A stretch of DNA of 64,000 nucleotides, taken from assembly GCF_021049305.1 (NCBI RefSeq), contig NZ_CP088081.1:2046001-2110000 (forward strand), in the 5' to 3' direction. Made by a program: the position numbers and the translations under genes. This DNA comes from Ideonella dechloratans (lineage in GTDB: Bacteria > Pseudomonadota > Gammaproteobacteria > Burkholderiales > Burkholderiaceae_C). Shown piece after piece: positions 26,808-35,975 of the stretch; the stretch's first letter is position 1, and each line of letters starts with the position of its first letter. The notes beneath the pieces were generated by a model, which saw only the letters and a program-made list of their open reading frames with translations, was not told the origin of the DNA and did no database searches.

Positions 26808-27410
26808 TCAGCGCGAGGCGCGGGCCGGCGGCCACATCGCCGCGAGCACGCCGTCCCGGCGCACCCAGTGGTGGAACAGCGCCGCAGCAGCGTGCAGGCC
26901 AATCAGGCCGGCGAAGATCCAGGCCAGGGTGCCGTGCCAGTCCTCCAGCGTGTCGGCCAGGTCCGGGTCCGGCTCCATCAGGGCCGGCAGATGGCCGCCC
27001 CAGGGCAGGTTCACCGTCTGCCCCTGGGCGCTGCTGAGCACCCAGCCCAACAGCGGCAGGCCCAGCATGAACAGGTAGAGCAGCGCATGGATGCCCGCGG
27101 CGATCCAACGCTGCCAGGCGGGGTCATCGGAGGTGCCTTCGGCCAGGCGCAGCCGGGTGCGCAGCACCAGGCGGGTGAAAGCCAGCAAGGCAATCGACAG
27201 ACCCGCCCAACGGTGCAGCATCAGCAGCAAGGACTCGAGCGCCTTGCCATCGACGTAGTCCCGCCCCAGCACGAAGCCGAAGGCCGCCACCAGCAGACCG
27301 AAGGTCAGCCAGTGAGCCACCACGATGGGGCGCGGATGCCAGGCCGCCGAGTCTGCGGACGGGGTGGGGAGTTCCGGAGAAGCCATGGTCGTTTCAGGTG
27401 CATCGAACAT
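26808..27410 (-). CDS. Cytochrome b561-type membrane protein
   Basis: About 200 aa with four membrane helices. Haem-ligand histidines are in VAHWLTF, LHRWAG, GIHALLYLF and LHAAAALFHHW, as in the b561/YceJ family. Starts at 27410 (MFDAPE), 27386 or 27434 are all possible; no clear SD decides. It is the inner-membrane partner between the kinase gene (58 bases upstream) and the Cyc2-like gene (82 bases downstream). Confidence 0.85.
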   Translation of the reverse strand: MFDAPETTMASPELPTPSADSAAWHPRPIVVAHWLTFGLLVAAFGFVLGRDYVDGKALESLLLMLHRWAGLSIALLAFTRLVLRTRLRLAEGTSDDPAWQRWIAAGIHALLYLFMLGLPLLGWVLSSAQGQTVNLPWGGHLPALMEPDPDLADTLEDWHGTLAWIFAGLIGLHAAAALFHHWVRRDGVLAAMWPPARASR

Positions 27411-27468
27411 GGCCGACAGGCTAGAAGGGGCCAACCTTCAAAAGCCTGACAGTGACTGCAAGGGAATG

Positions 27469-28857
27469 TCACAGCGCGGCGGGAAACTCCACGCGCACCC
27501 GCAGCCCCCGGCCTTCCGCTCCGTCCAGCAGACGCACCTGCGCCTGGTGCCGCTCGGCCACCTCGCGCACGATGGCCAGGCCCAGGCCGCTGCCGCCGGG
27601 TGCGGCCCCCGGCGCCTGGAAGAAGCGGTCGAAGACCTTGTCGCGCAGGGCCGGCGGGATGCCCGGCCCCTCGTCCTCCACCTCCAGCCAGGCGCCGCCG
27701 GAGTCATCGCTGCCGCAGCGCACGGTCACACGGCCACCGGGTGGGCTGTGTCTCAAGGCGTTGTGGATCAGATTGCCCAGGAGTTCATGCAGCATCCAGG
27801 CCGACCCCCGCACCGCCGCCGGCTGGGACTCGAAACCCAGGTCCACCTCGGCGGCCAGCGCGGTGTCCAGCCACTGGGAAGCGGCGTCCTCCAGCAGTTC
27901 GGCCAGATCGACCGGCGCCGCGGCCTCGGCCGCGGCCGCCTGCGGCCCCGACCGCGCCAGCGCCAGCATCTGGTGGGTCGAGCGGGTCATGCGCTGCAGC
28001 GCCTCCTGCACCCCGGCCAGGCGCTCGCGTGGCTCACCCGCCACCTCGCGGCTGACCAACTCGATCTGGTTGACCACCCCCGCCAGCGGCGTGCGCAGCT
28101 GATGCGCCGCATTGGAGAGAAAGGCCTGCTGCACCTGGGCCGAGGCCCGCAGATGGGCCATGAGCCGGTTGAGCGCCACAACCAGCGGCTTGAGTTCGCT
28201 GGGCAGCGGAGATTCGGGAATCTGGCCCAGATCCTCCTGCGAACGATGCCCCACCTGCTCGCTCAGGCGATCCAGCGGCGCCAGGGCGAAGTTCACCCCC
28301 AGCCACACCAGGCCCAGGGCCAGCAGCAGCAGCACCAGATTGGGCACGACGGTGTCCACCAGCACATGGTGGATCTGGCCGACGCGGCGCTCCGTCGTCT
28401 CGGCCACCACCACCGTCACCGGCCCCAGGGGCGAGCGGTGCGGCAAGGCCACCACCCGCACATCGCTGCCCTGCCAACGGGTGTCCGCAAACACCGCCCA
28501 GTCGCCCAGCGGCGGCGCGATCAGGGTCATCAATCGCGCGTCACCCCCCAGCAAGTTGCCCTTGGCATCCTGCACCGCGAAAAAGAGGCGATCCCGCCCG
28601 TCGGCCAGTTGCATGGCCTGCACGGTGCGGGCCAGATGGGGACCGACGTCGTCGTCGTGCGTGTCGTCGGCATCCACGTCCAGCCGGGTGGCCAGCGCGA
28701 TGGCAATGCGCGAGAGCGCCAGATCCTGGTTGCTGCGGGCCCGGTCGGCCCACTGGTTGTAGTCGTACACGGCGCTGAGCAGCAGCACGGCCAGCAGCGG
28801 CCACCACAGCAGGCGCAGCAGCCGGCCACGCAGGGAGGGCGGATCGGCCAGGGTCAT
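27469..28857 (-). CDS. Sensor histidine kinase (TctE/QseC type)
   Basis: 462 aa. Two membrane segments (about 16-33 and 169-190) enclose a 135-residue periplasmic sensor of the 2CSK type, then HAMP, HisKA with SNAAHQLRTPLAG (His252) and an HATPase domain with NALRH, DEGPGIP and GGSGLGLAIV. The stimulus is unknown. Its ATG overlaps the response regulator stop (ATGA), so the two form one unit and head the cytochrome operon. Confidence 0.92.
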   Translation of the reverse strand: MTLADPPSLRGRLLRLLWWPLLAVLLLSAVYDYNQWADRARSNQDLALSRIAIALATRLDVDADDTHDDDVGPHLARTVQAMQLADGRDRLFFAVQDAKGNLLGGDARLMTLIAPPLGDWAVFADTRWQGSDVRVVALPHRSPLGPVTVVVAETTERRVGQIHHVLVDTVVPNLVLLLLALGLVWLGVNFALAPLDRLSEQVGHRSQEDLGQIPESPLPSELKPLVVALNRLMAHLRASAQVQQAFLSNAAHQLRTPLAGVVNQIELVSREVAGEPRERLAGVQEALQRMTRSTHQMLALARSGPQAAAAEAAAPVDLAELLEDAASQWLDTALAAEVDLGFESQPAAVRGSAWMLHELLGNLIHNALRHSPPGGRVTVRCGSDDSGGAWLEVEDEGPGIPPALRDKVFDRFFQAPGAAPGGSGLGLAIVREVAERHQAQVRLLDGAEGRGLRVRVEFPAAL

Positions 28858-29525
28858 GCCGGCACCAGATCCAGCCGGTAGCCGATGCCCCGCACGGTGC
28901 GGATCGTCACCCCGCTGTCGGCCAGCTTGTTGCGCACCCGCGAGACGTAGATCTCGATGGCGTTGTCGGTGATCTCCTTGTCCCAGCGGCTCAGGCTGTC
29001 GGCCAGCTTGCGCTTGGCCAGCACCTTGGGCGTGGCCAGCACCAGGGCCAGCAGCAGGTCCCACTCCCGCCCCGTCAGGGTCAGCGGCTGCCCCGCCAGC
29101 TCGGCCTCGTGGCTGGCGATGTCCATCGCCAGCGGGCCCACCTCCACCCGGGAACTCGCCGCCGACTGGCTGCGGCGGATCAGGGCCTGCACCCGGGCCA
29201 GCAATTCCGGCAGCAGAAAGGGCTTGATCAGGTAGTCGTCCGCCCCTTCATTGAGGCCCTGCACGCGGTCGTCCAGGCCGTCCCGGGCCGTCAGCATCAG
29301 CACCGGCACCTTGTTGCCGCTGCGCCGCAGTTCCCGCAGCAGAGCCAGACCATCCATGCCCGGCAGGCCGATGTCCACGATGGCCAGGTCGTGCATGCCG
29401 TGGGACAAGGCGTCCAGGGCGGGCTCGGCCGCGCCAAGCACGTCCAGCTCCATGCCCGCCTCGGCCAGGGCCGCCGCCAGCGCGCGTTGCAGCAGTTCGT
29501 CGTCCTCCACCAGCAGGATGCGCAT
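28854..29525 (-). CDS. OmpR/PhoB family response regulator
   Basis: 223 aa. Receiver domain with acidic pocket VEDDE, phospho-acceptor Asp51 (AIVDIGLPG) and Lys101 (YLIKPF), then a winged helix ending RGIGYRLD. The start MRILLVEDDE is chosen because residues upstream in frame are not family-like. First gene of the cytochrome operon and the likely regulator of it. Divergent from the EamA gene with about 106 bases between. Confidence 0.93.
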   Translation of the reverse strand: MRILLVEDDELLQRALAAALAEAGMELDVLGAAEPALDALSHGMHDLAIVDIGLPGMDGLALLRELRRSGNKVPVLMLTARDGLDDRVQGLNEGADDYLIKPFLLPELLARVQALIRRSQSAASSRVEVGPLAMDIASHEAELAGQPLTLTGREWDLLLALVLATPKVLAKRKLADSLSRWDKEITDNAIEIYVSRVRNKLADSGVTIRTVRGIGYRLDLVPA

Positions 29526-29631
29526 CCCCGAAACCCCGTTGCCGCCCATGCCGGGCACCGTATCGCATCGTAACTCCGCGCCCGCCACGGCCGGGCGCCT
29601 CGGGGTCGGATCGGCTACCCTGTCCGCCCTC

Positions 29632-30552
29632 ATGCGCACTTCTTCCTCCCGAGGACTGGCCTATGCCAGCCTGGCCGCCAGCATGGCGCTGGTCGGCAGC
29701 TATGTCGGCCTGTCCAAGCTCCTGGTGGCCGTGTTCCCCATCTTCCTGCTGGCCTGGCTGCGCTTCGGCCTGGCGGCACTGGCCATGGTCCGCTGGGTGC
29801 AACGCGCACCGGGCGAAGCCCCGCTGAGCCCGGCCGACCGGCGCCTGCTCTTCCTGGAGAGCTTCCTGGGCAATTTCCTGTTCTCCATCTGCATGCTCTT
29901 CGGCGTGGCCGCCACCTCGGCCGTGGCCGCCGGGGTGGTGATGGCCGGCATTCCGGCCGCCGTGGCCCTGCTCTCGCGGCTGTGGCTGAAGGAGGCCCTG
30001 CGCCCCCGGGTGATGGCGGGCGTGGTCTGCGCGGTGGCGGGCATCGCGCTGCTGGCCCTGAGCCGGCACGGCAGCAATGCGGCCGCCCCCGCGCCCAGGT
30101 GGGGCTACGGCCTGCTGCTGGGCGCGGTGTTCTGCGAGGCCTGCTACATGGTGATCGGCAAGAAGCTGACCGCCCAGGTCTCGCCGCGCCGCATCAGCGC
30201 GCTGATCAACCTCTGGGGCCTGGCCCTGGTGACGCCGCTGGGCCTGTGGCAGGCGCTGCGCTTCGACTTCGGGGCGGTGCACGCCGCGCACTGGGGCCTG
30301 CTGGGCTTTTACGCCTTGGCCGCCAGCGTGGTCACCGTCTGGCTCTGGATGAAGGGCCTGCGCCACGTGCCGGCCCAGCAGGCTGGCGTGTTCAGCGTGA
30401 TGCTGCCGCTGTCGGCCACCGCCGTCGGCGTGCTGTTCCTGGGCGAATCGCTGGCGCTGGCCCAGGTGCTGGCACTGGGCCTGGCCCTGACCGGGCTGCT
30501 GCTGGCCACCTGGCCACAGCGCAATGCCCCGGCCCCACGCACCGCGAGCTGA
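29632..30552 (+). CDS. EamA family transporter (DMT superfamily)
   Basis: 306 aa, about ten membrane helices in two EamA repeats. Typical DMT features are seen in the N half (KLLVAVFPIFLLAWLRFG) and the C half (VPAQQAGVFSVMLPLSATAVG). Probably a metabolite exporter; the substrate cannot be predicted. Divergent from the response regulator, convergent with dusA. Confidence 0.88.
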   Translation: MRTSSSRGLAYASLAASMALVGSYVGLSKLLVAVFPIFLLAWLRFGLAALAMVRWVQRAPGEAPLSPADRRLLFLESFLGNFLFSICMLFGVAATSAVAAGVVMAGIPAAVALLSRLWLKEALRPRVMAGVVCAVAGIALLALSRHGSNAAAPAPRWGYGLLLGAVFCEACYMVIGKKLTAQVSPRRISALINLWGLALVTPLGLWQALRFDFGAVHAAHWGLLGFYALAASVVTVWLWMKGLRHVPAQQAGVFSVMLPLSATAVGVLFLGESLALAQVLALGLALTGLLLATWPQRNAPAPRTAS

Positions 30553-30558
30553 GCGGGA

Positions 30559-31602
30559 TCAGGCTGCCGCCGGGGCCCCGCGGTGGGCGTGCTGGTACAC
30601 CGCCTCGGGCGGCTCGCCCTTGAGCCGGTGGTCCGACCACACCTGGCGCCAGCGGCGCGCCCCGGACAGGCCGTTGTGCAGACCCAGCATGTGGCGGGCG
30701 ATGTGGGCCCAGGGCGTGGCCGCCGCGGCATGGCGCTCGGCCATGTAGCGCACCATGGCCTGCTCCACCGCATCGCGGTCGGCCGCGGGGTCGGCCGAAG
30801 CGCCCCAGAAGCGCGTGTCCCAGTCGGCCATCAGCCAGGGGTTGTGGTAGGCCTCGCGGCCCACCATCACCCCATCGACCTGGGCCAGGTGGTGGGCAAT
30901 CTCCTCGCTGGTCTTCACCCCGCCGTTGAGCACGATGGTCAGCTGTGGAAACTCGCGCTTGAGTTGGTAGACCAGTTCATAGCGCAGCGGCGGGATCTCC
31001 CGGTTCTCCTTGGGGCTCAGACCCTTGAGCCAGGCGTTGCGGGCGTGGACGATGAAGACCTCGCAGCCCGCCTCGGCCACGGTGCCGACGAAGTCCCGCA
31101 CGAAGGCATAGCTCTCTTCCTTGTCGATGCCGATGCGGTGCTTGACCGTGATGGGCAGCGCCGTCTGCCCGGCCTGGGAAGGCTCGGCCGCCTCGCGCAT
31201 CGCCCGCACGCAGTCGGCCACCAGCGGGGCCTCGGCCATCAGGCAGGCGCCGAAGGCACCGCGTTGCACCCGCTCGCTGGGGCAGCCGCAATTGAGGTTG
31301 ACCTCGTCGTAGCCCCATTGCCGGGCCAGGCGTGTGGCGTGCGCCAGTTCCTCGGGTTCGCTCCCCCCTAACTGAAGGGCCAGAGGGTGTTCCTCGGCGC
31401 CGTAGTCCAGATGGCGCGCCTGGTCACCGAAACGCAATGCGCCGGTGGTGACCATCTCGGTGTAAAGCCGTGTCTGGTGGGTGAGCTGGCGATGGAAATG
31501 CCGGCAGTGGCGGTCGGTCCAGTCGAGCATGGGCGCCACGCTCAGCCGCCAGGGGGACGGACGCGAGGACAGGACGGAGGGGAATTCGGGGCGGGAGGTC
31601 AC
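30559..31602 (-). CDS. dusA: tRNA-dihydrouridine synthase A
   Basis: FMN enzyme reducing U20/U20a in tRNA D-loops. 347 aa if the GTG at 31602 is the start (VTSRPEFPSV); no ATG occurs before the conserved APMLDWTDRHCR. The catalytic Cys is in NLNCGCPSERV (about 105-107), GAFGACLM follows, and KHRIGID and the phosphate site LNGGVKT are present. A very long open frame antisense to the next gene extends this frame but is not coding. Confidence 0.92.
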   Translation of the reverse strand: MTSRPEFPSVLSSRPSPWRLSVAPMLDWTDRHCRHFHRQLTHQTRLYTEMVTTGALRFGDQARHLDYGAEEHPLALQLGGSEPEELAHATRLARQWGYDEVNLNCGCPSERVQRGAFGACLMAEAPLVADCVRAMREAAEPSQAGQTALPITVKHRIGIDKEESYAFVRDFVGTVAEAGCEVFIVHARNAWLKGLSPKENREIPPLRYELVYQLKREFPQLTIVLNGGVKTSEEIAHHLAQVDGVMVGREAYHNPWLMADWDTRFWGASADPAADRDAVEQAMVRYMAERHAAAATPWAHIARHMLGLHNGLSGARRWRQVWSDHRLKGEPPEAVYQHAHRGAPAAA

Positions 31603-31639
31603 CCCCGGATTATCCGGTGTCACAGCTTGTCGCACCTTG

Positions 31640-31674
31640 GGTCCTTCGACCCGCAGGACCGACACGGACGTGTC
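31640..31674. promoter_or_regulatory. Paired palindromes between dusA and the phospholipase gene
   Basis: GGTCCT-N9-AGGACC (31640-31660) is followed at once by GACACG-GA-CGTGTC (31661-31674) in the 126-base divergent gap. Possible operators for one or both genes; no regulator is suggested by neighbours. Confidence 0.35.
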
Positions 31675-31728
31675 AAACGCCCGGCCTAGCGTGGCGGCCA
31701 TCACCCCCAACCCCGAAAAGGCCCTCCC

Positions 31729-33825
31729 ATGACCGATCCCCGCCGCCGCCAGTTTCTGCAATGGATGGGCGCGTCCAGCGCCGCCGCCGGCATGCACCCC
31801 AGCATCGCCCGCGCCCTGGAGATTCCCGCCCACCAGCGCACCGGCACCATCGCCGACGTCGAGCACGTGGTGATCCTGATGCAGGAGAACCGCTCCTTCG
31901 ATCACCTGTTCGGCACCCTGCGCGGCGTGCGCGGCTTTGCCGATCCGCGGGCCATCACCCTGCCCTCGGGCCAGCCGGTCTGGTACCAGATGAACGGCGA
32001 CCAGTTGGTGCTGCCCTTCCGGCCGCCGGTGGACAACCTGGGCATGACCTTCCTGCCCGACCCCCCGCACGGCTGGAACGACACCCACGCCGCCTGGAAC
32101 CTGGGCCGCCACGACCAGTGGGTGCCCAACAAGGGCCTGTCGGCCATGACCTACCACCAGCGCGCGGACATCCCCTTCCACTACGCGCTGGCCGACGCCT
32201 TCACCGTCTGCGATGCCTACCACTGCTCGCTGATGGGCCCGACCGACCCCAACCGCTACCACCTGTGGACGGGCTGGGTGGGCAACGACGGCAAGGGCGG
32301 TGGCCCGGTCATCACCAATGCCGAAGCCGGCTACGACTGGAAGACCTACCCCGAGCGCCTGGAAGCCGCCGGCATCAGCTGGAAGATCTACCAGGACACC
32401 GGCACCGGCCTGACCGCCGACGGCTACTGGGGCTGGACCAGCGACCCCTATATCGGCAACTACGGCGACAACTCGCTGCTGTACTTCCACCAGTACCAGA
32501 ATGCCGTGGCCGGCACGCCTCTGGCCGACAAGGCCAAGACCGGCACCGCCATCGTCAACAGCAACCGCGACCCCAACGGCCTGGTGACCCAGTTCCGTCA
32601 GGATGTGGCCAACAACAAGCTGCCGCAGGTGTCCTGGATCGTCGCCCCCGAGGCCTACAGCGAGCACCCCAACCACCCGGCCGACTACGGCGCCTGGTTC
32701 GTCTCGCAGTTCCTGGATGCCCTGACCGCCAACCCGGCCGTCTGGAGCAAGACGGTGCTGTTCATCAACTACGACGAGGAAGGCGGCTTCTTCGACCACA
32801 TGTCGCCGCCCACCCCGCCGGCCAACAGCAGCCTGGGGGCCTCCACCGTCAAGACCACCAATGAGCTCTATGCCGGTGACAGCAGCCACCCGGCCGGCCC
32901 CTACGGTCTGGGCATGCGGGTGCCGATGCTGGTCGTCTCGCCCTGGAGCAAGGGCGGCTGGGTCGATTCGCAGGTCTTCGACCACACCTCGGTGATCCGC
33001 TTCCTGGAAGCCCGCTTCGGGGTGACCGAGAGCAACATCACCCCGTGGCGCCGCGCCGTGACCGGCGACCTGACCTCGGCCCTGAACTTCGCCACGCCCA
33101 ACGCCAAGGTGCCGGCCCTGCCCAGCACGTCGGCCTATTTCCCGGCCGATCTGGAGCGCCATGCCGACTACGTGGTGGTCGCCCCCACCAACCCGCAGTT
33201 GCCGGTGCAGGAAACCGGCGTGCGCCGCGCCCGCGCCCTGCCCTATGCGCTGCAGGCCAACGGTCACCTCAAGGCCGACAAGGGCCTGTATGTGCTGGAC
33301 TTCATCAACGAAGGCCATGCCACCGCGGTGTTCCAGGTGCGCAGCCGCACCACGGCCGACGCGCCGCGCAACTACACCGTCGAGCCCGGCCAGGCGCTCA
33401 AGGGCCAGTGGGACCTGCTCTCGGCCGGGGCCAGCAGCTATGACCTGGCGGTCTCCGGCCCCAACGGCTTCCTGCGCCGCTACCAGGGGGGCACGGCCAA
33501 GAGCGCGGTGCGGGTCGAGACCAGCGTGGTCTACACCCCCGTGCCGGGCGACGAGGGTGTGACCGTGACCTTCAGCAATGCCGGCAAGGCCACCGTGGCC
33601 TTGACGCTGGTGGACCGCTACAGCGGCCAGAGCCAGACGCTGAGCCTGGCCGCGGGCGCGATGCAGTCGGTGAGCTGGTCGCTGCACCGCACCTTCGGCT
33701 GGTACGACATCGTCGTCACCGCCGCGGGCGACAGCAGCTTCCAGACCCGCCTGGCGGGCCACGTGGAGACCGGCAAGCCCAGCATCAGCGACCCGATGAT
33801 GGGTGGCCTGAAGCTCAAGGGCTGA
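31729..33825 (+). CDS. plcN: Tat-exported phosphocholine-type phospholipase C
   Basis: 698 aa phosphoesterase of the PlcH/PlcN/AcpA family, hydrolysing phospholipids outside the cytoplasm. Tat signal RRRQFLQWMG near residue 6. The catalytic segment HVVILMQENRSFDHLFG, then NYDEEGGFFDH, holds metal-binding and nucleophile residues. Two C-terminal DUF756 repeats (about 470-690) follow. The symbol is tentative: PlcN, PlcH and acid phosphatase A cannot be separated by eye. Divergent from dusA. Confidence 0.85.
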   Translation: MTDPRRRQFLQWMGASSAAAGMHPSIARALEIPAHQRTGTIADVEHVVILMQENRSFDHLFGTLRGVRGFADPRAITLPSGQPVWYQMNGDQLVLPFRPPVDNLGMTFLPDPPHGWNDTHAAWNLGRHDQWVPNKGLSAMTYHQRADIPFHYALADAFTVCDAYHCSLMGPTDPNRYHLWTGWVGNDGKGGGPVITNAEAGYDWKTYPERLEAAGISWKIYQDTGTGLTADGYWGWTSDPYIGNYGDNSLLYFHQYQNAVAGTPLADKAKTGTAIVNSNRDPNGLVTQFRQDVANNKLPQVSWIVAPEAYSEHPNHPADYGAWFVSQFLDALTANPAVWSKTVLFINYDEEGGFFDHMSPPTPPANSSLGASTVKTTNELYAGDSSHPAGPYGLGMRVPMLVVSPWSKGGWVDSQVFDHTSVIRFLEARFGVTESNITPWRRAVTGDLTSALNFATPNAKVPALPSTSAYFPADLERHADYVVVAPTNPQLPVQETGVRRARALPYALQANGHLKADKGLYVLDFINEGHATAVFQVRSRTTADAPRNYTVEPGQALKGQWDLLSAGASSYDLAVSGPNGFLRRYQGGTAKSAVRVETSVVYTPVPGDEGVTVTFSNAGKATVALTLVDRYSGQSQTLSLAAGAMQSVSWSLHRTFGWYDIVVTAAGDSSFQTRLAGHVETGKPSISDPMMGGLKLKG

Positions 33826-33855
33826 ACACGCCCTGCGCCGCTGTCGCGCGCGGGC

Positions 33856-34977
33856 TCAGTCCAGCGCGCGCAGCGGGTGAACCACCGCGGGCCAAGGGCT
33901 GTCGAAGAAGGCGGCCACCTGGTCGGGGGTCACGTCCTCCACCCGGGACGGGTTCCAGCGCGGCTGGTGGTCCTTGTCGATCACCAGCGCGCGAATGCCC
34001 TCCACCGTCTCGCTGGCCGTGCCCGGGCGCAGCTGGAAGCACTGGCGCACCAGGTCGCGCTCCATGCGCAGATCGTCCGCCAGGCTCAGGTGGCGGGCCC
34101 GGCGCACCTGCTCCAGGGCCACGGCCATCATCAGGGGCGAACGCTTGTGCAGCGCGCCCAGGGTGTGTCGTGCCCAGTCGCTGTCGTCACCGGTCAGCGA
34201 GGTGATGATGTCGCCCAGCGTCGGGCGGCTGAAATGCAGGTCGATCTGCCCCTGCAGCGCCGCCAACCGGCCTTCGCCAGCAGCCACCGCCCGGGCCCGC
34301 ACCGCCGCCTCCAACTGGGCACCGGTGGTGGACGAGCCATCACCCAGCGCCTCCACCAGCGCAGGCAGCACGGCCGAGGGCAGCTGCACATCGGCCAGGC
34401 CGAAGGCGATGGCGTCGGCCGCATCCAGCACCTCGCCGCTCAAGGCCAGGTACTCGCCCACATGGCCCGGGCAGCGGGCCAGGAACCAGCCACCGCCCAC
34501 ATCCGGGAACAGGCCGATGTGGGTCTCAGGCATGGCGAGCTTGCTGAGCTCGGTCACCACCCGCAGCGAGGCGCCCTGGCTGATGCCCATGCCGCCGCCC
34601 ATGCACACCCCGTCCATCAGCGCGATGCAGGGCTTGGGATAGCCATGAATCAGGTGGTTGAGGGCGTATTCCTCGGTGAAGAAGTCCTCCAGCCGCGGAT
34701 CGCCGGCCAGGGCCGCCTGATGGAAGAAGCGGATGTCGCCGCCCGCGCAGAAGGCCGGCGGCTTGCCCTCGCGGCCGGCACCCTGCACCAGCACGGCCTG
34801 GACCGCCGGGTCCGCGCGCCACTGCAGCAGCACGGTGGTCAGGTCGCGCACCATGCCCAGGGACAGCGCATTGAGCGCTGCGGCGCGGTGGAGGGTGATC
34901 AGGCCCAGCGGCCCCTGACGGCGGGCCAGCACCTGGCCACCCGAGCACAAGGCGGGCGAGAAATCATCGGAATGCAT
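33856..34977 (-). CDS. Enoyl-CoA hydratase/isomerase family, 3-hydroxyisobutyryl-CoA hydrolase-like
   Basis: 373 aa, longer than simple crotonases and matching the 3-hydroxyisobutyryl-CoA hydrolase (valine catabolism) group. Oxyanion-hole pieces CAGGDIRFF and GVCMGGGMGIS, with catalytic acid region ETHIGLFPDVGG. No other valine genes are adjacent, so the substrate is inferred from the subfamily. An EamA gene lies 74 bases upstream in the same direction. Confidence 0.85.
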   Translation of the reverse strand: MHSDDFSPALCSGGQVLARRQGPLGLITLHRAAALNALSLGMVRDLTTVLLQWRADPAVQAVLVQGAGREGKPPAFCAGGDIRFFHQAALAGDPRLEDFFTEEYALNHLIHGYPKPCIALMDGVCMGGGMGISQGASLRVVTELSKLAMPETHIGLFPDVGGGWFLARCPGHVGEYLALSGEVLDAADAIAFGLADVQLPSAVLPALVEALGDGSSTTGAQLEAAVRARAVAAGEGRLAALQGQIDLHFSRPTLGDIITSLTGDDSDWARHTLGALHKRSPLMMAVALEQVRRARHLSLADDLRMERDLVRQCFQLRPGTASETVEGIRALVIDKDHQPRWNPSRVEDVTPDQVAAFFDSPWPAVVHPLRALD

Positions 34978-35051
34978 GCGAGCGTGTCTCCGGCCGGTCG
35001 ATGGGCCGGCTCATCGCCGCATTGTGCCGTCGTCGAAAACGGGGGGGCGCT

Positions 35052-35975
35052 TCAGCCCCGTGCGGCCGTGGCCCGGCTGCGCCACAGGGCCAGGCCCTCG
35101 TTGGCGGTCAGCGCGCACAGCACCAGCAGGCCGCCGCCCAGCACCGCCGGGGTCGGCGCCTCGGCCGTGCCCAGCCAGGTCCAGGCCACGCCGAAAACGA
35201 TTTCCAGCTGGCCCAGCAGCGAGGCTTCGGGGGCCTTGAGCACGCGGCCAGCAGCCACCGCCATCGCGCAGGGAATGGCCAACTGCACCACGCCCAGCAG
35301 GCTCAGCAACTGCATGTCGTGGGCCGAGGCCTGCAGCGGCCAGGCCAGCGGCAGCGAAACCGCGGCCGACAGCACGGCACCGATCAACACGGCCGCGGAC
35401 AGGTCCTGCTGGTGTTCAGCCGCACGGCGGGCATTCACCTGCATCAGCACCCACACCAGGGCGCTGCACAGCGGCACCAGCAGCGCCAGGCCCGTGCCCA
35501 CCAAGTGGCGCAGGTCGCCGCCGGCCACATGGGAGGCGTGCATCCAGGCGATGCCGCCGCTGGCCATGGCGATGGCCACCCAGGTGCGCAGCGGCAGGCG
35601 CTGCCGGAGCACGAAGCGGGCGATCAGGGCGGTCAAGAGGGGCGACAGCGCCTCGGTGATCAGCACATTGGCCACGGTGGTCAGCGTGAGCGCCACCATG
35701 AAGGCGGTGTACATCACGCCCCAGCCCAGACCGGACCACCACAGCACCGCCCCGCCCTGGCGCAGGCTGCGTCGCAGAGCGGTCGGTCCCATCTGCCAGG
35801 CCAGCAACGCCGCCATGGCCAACGCATTGGCCGCGCTGCGCCAGAAGGTCACCTCAAAGGAGGCGGCCGAGTCCAGGTGCCGGGTGACGACCCCGGCGAT
35901 GCTCCAGAGCAGCGTGGCCAGCACCATGGTGGCCACCGCGCGGCGGTGGCTCATCATGGGGGCCACGGGGCTCAT
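35052..35975 (-). CDS. EamA/DMT family transporter
   Basis: 307 aa, about ten helices in two EamA repeats, typical DMT starts (TMVLATLLWSIAGVVTRHL). The ATG at 35975 overlaps the typA stop (ATGA), so it is translated with that operon; ATG 35954 is an alternative. Substrate unknown. Confidence 0.87.
   Translation of the reverse strand: MSPVAPMMSHRRAVATMVLATLLWSIAGVVTRHLDSAASFEVTFWRSAANALAMAALLAWQMGPTALRRSLRQGGAVLWWSGLGWGVMYTAFMVALTLTTVANVLITEALSPLLTALIARFVLRQRLPLRTWVAIAMASGGIAWMHASHVAGGDLRHLVGTGLALLVPLCSALVWVLMQVNARRAAEHQQDLSAAVLIGAVLSAAVSLPLAWPLQASAHDMQLLSLLGVVQLAIPCAMAVAAGRVLKAPEASLLGQLEIVFGVAWTWLGTAEAPTPAVLGGGLLVLCALTANEGLALWRSRATAARG

Noticed and set aside
31617..31634. Possible Pho box before the phospholipase gene
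   Set aside because: Two TGTC-like repeats are 10 bases apart, not 11, and match poorly.
30562..33762. Open frame of more than 1000 codons on the minus strand
   Set aside because: It merges dusA with an antisense frame of the phospholipase gene; only 30559-31602 is family-like.
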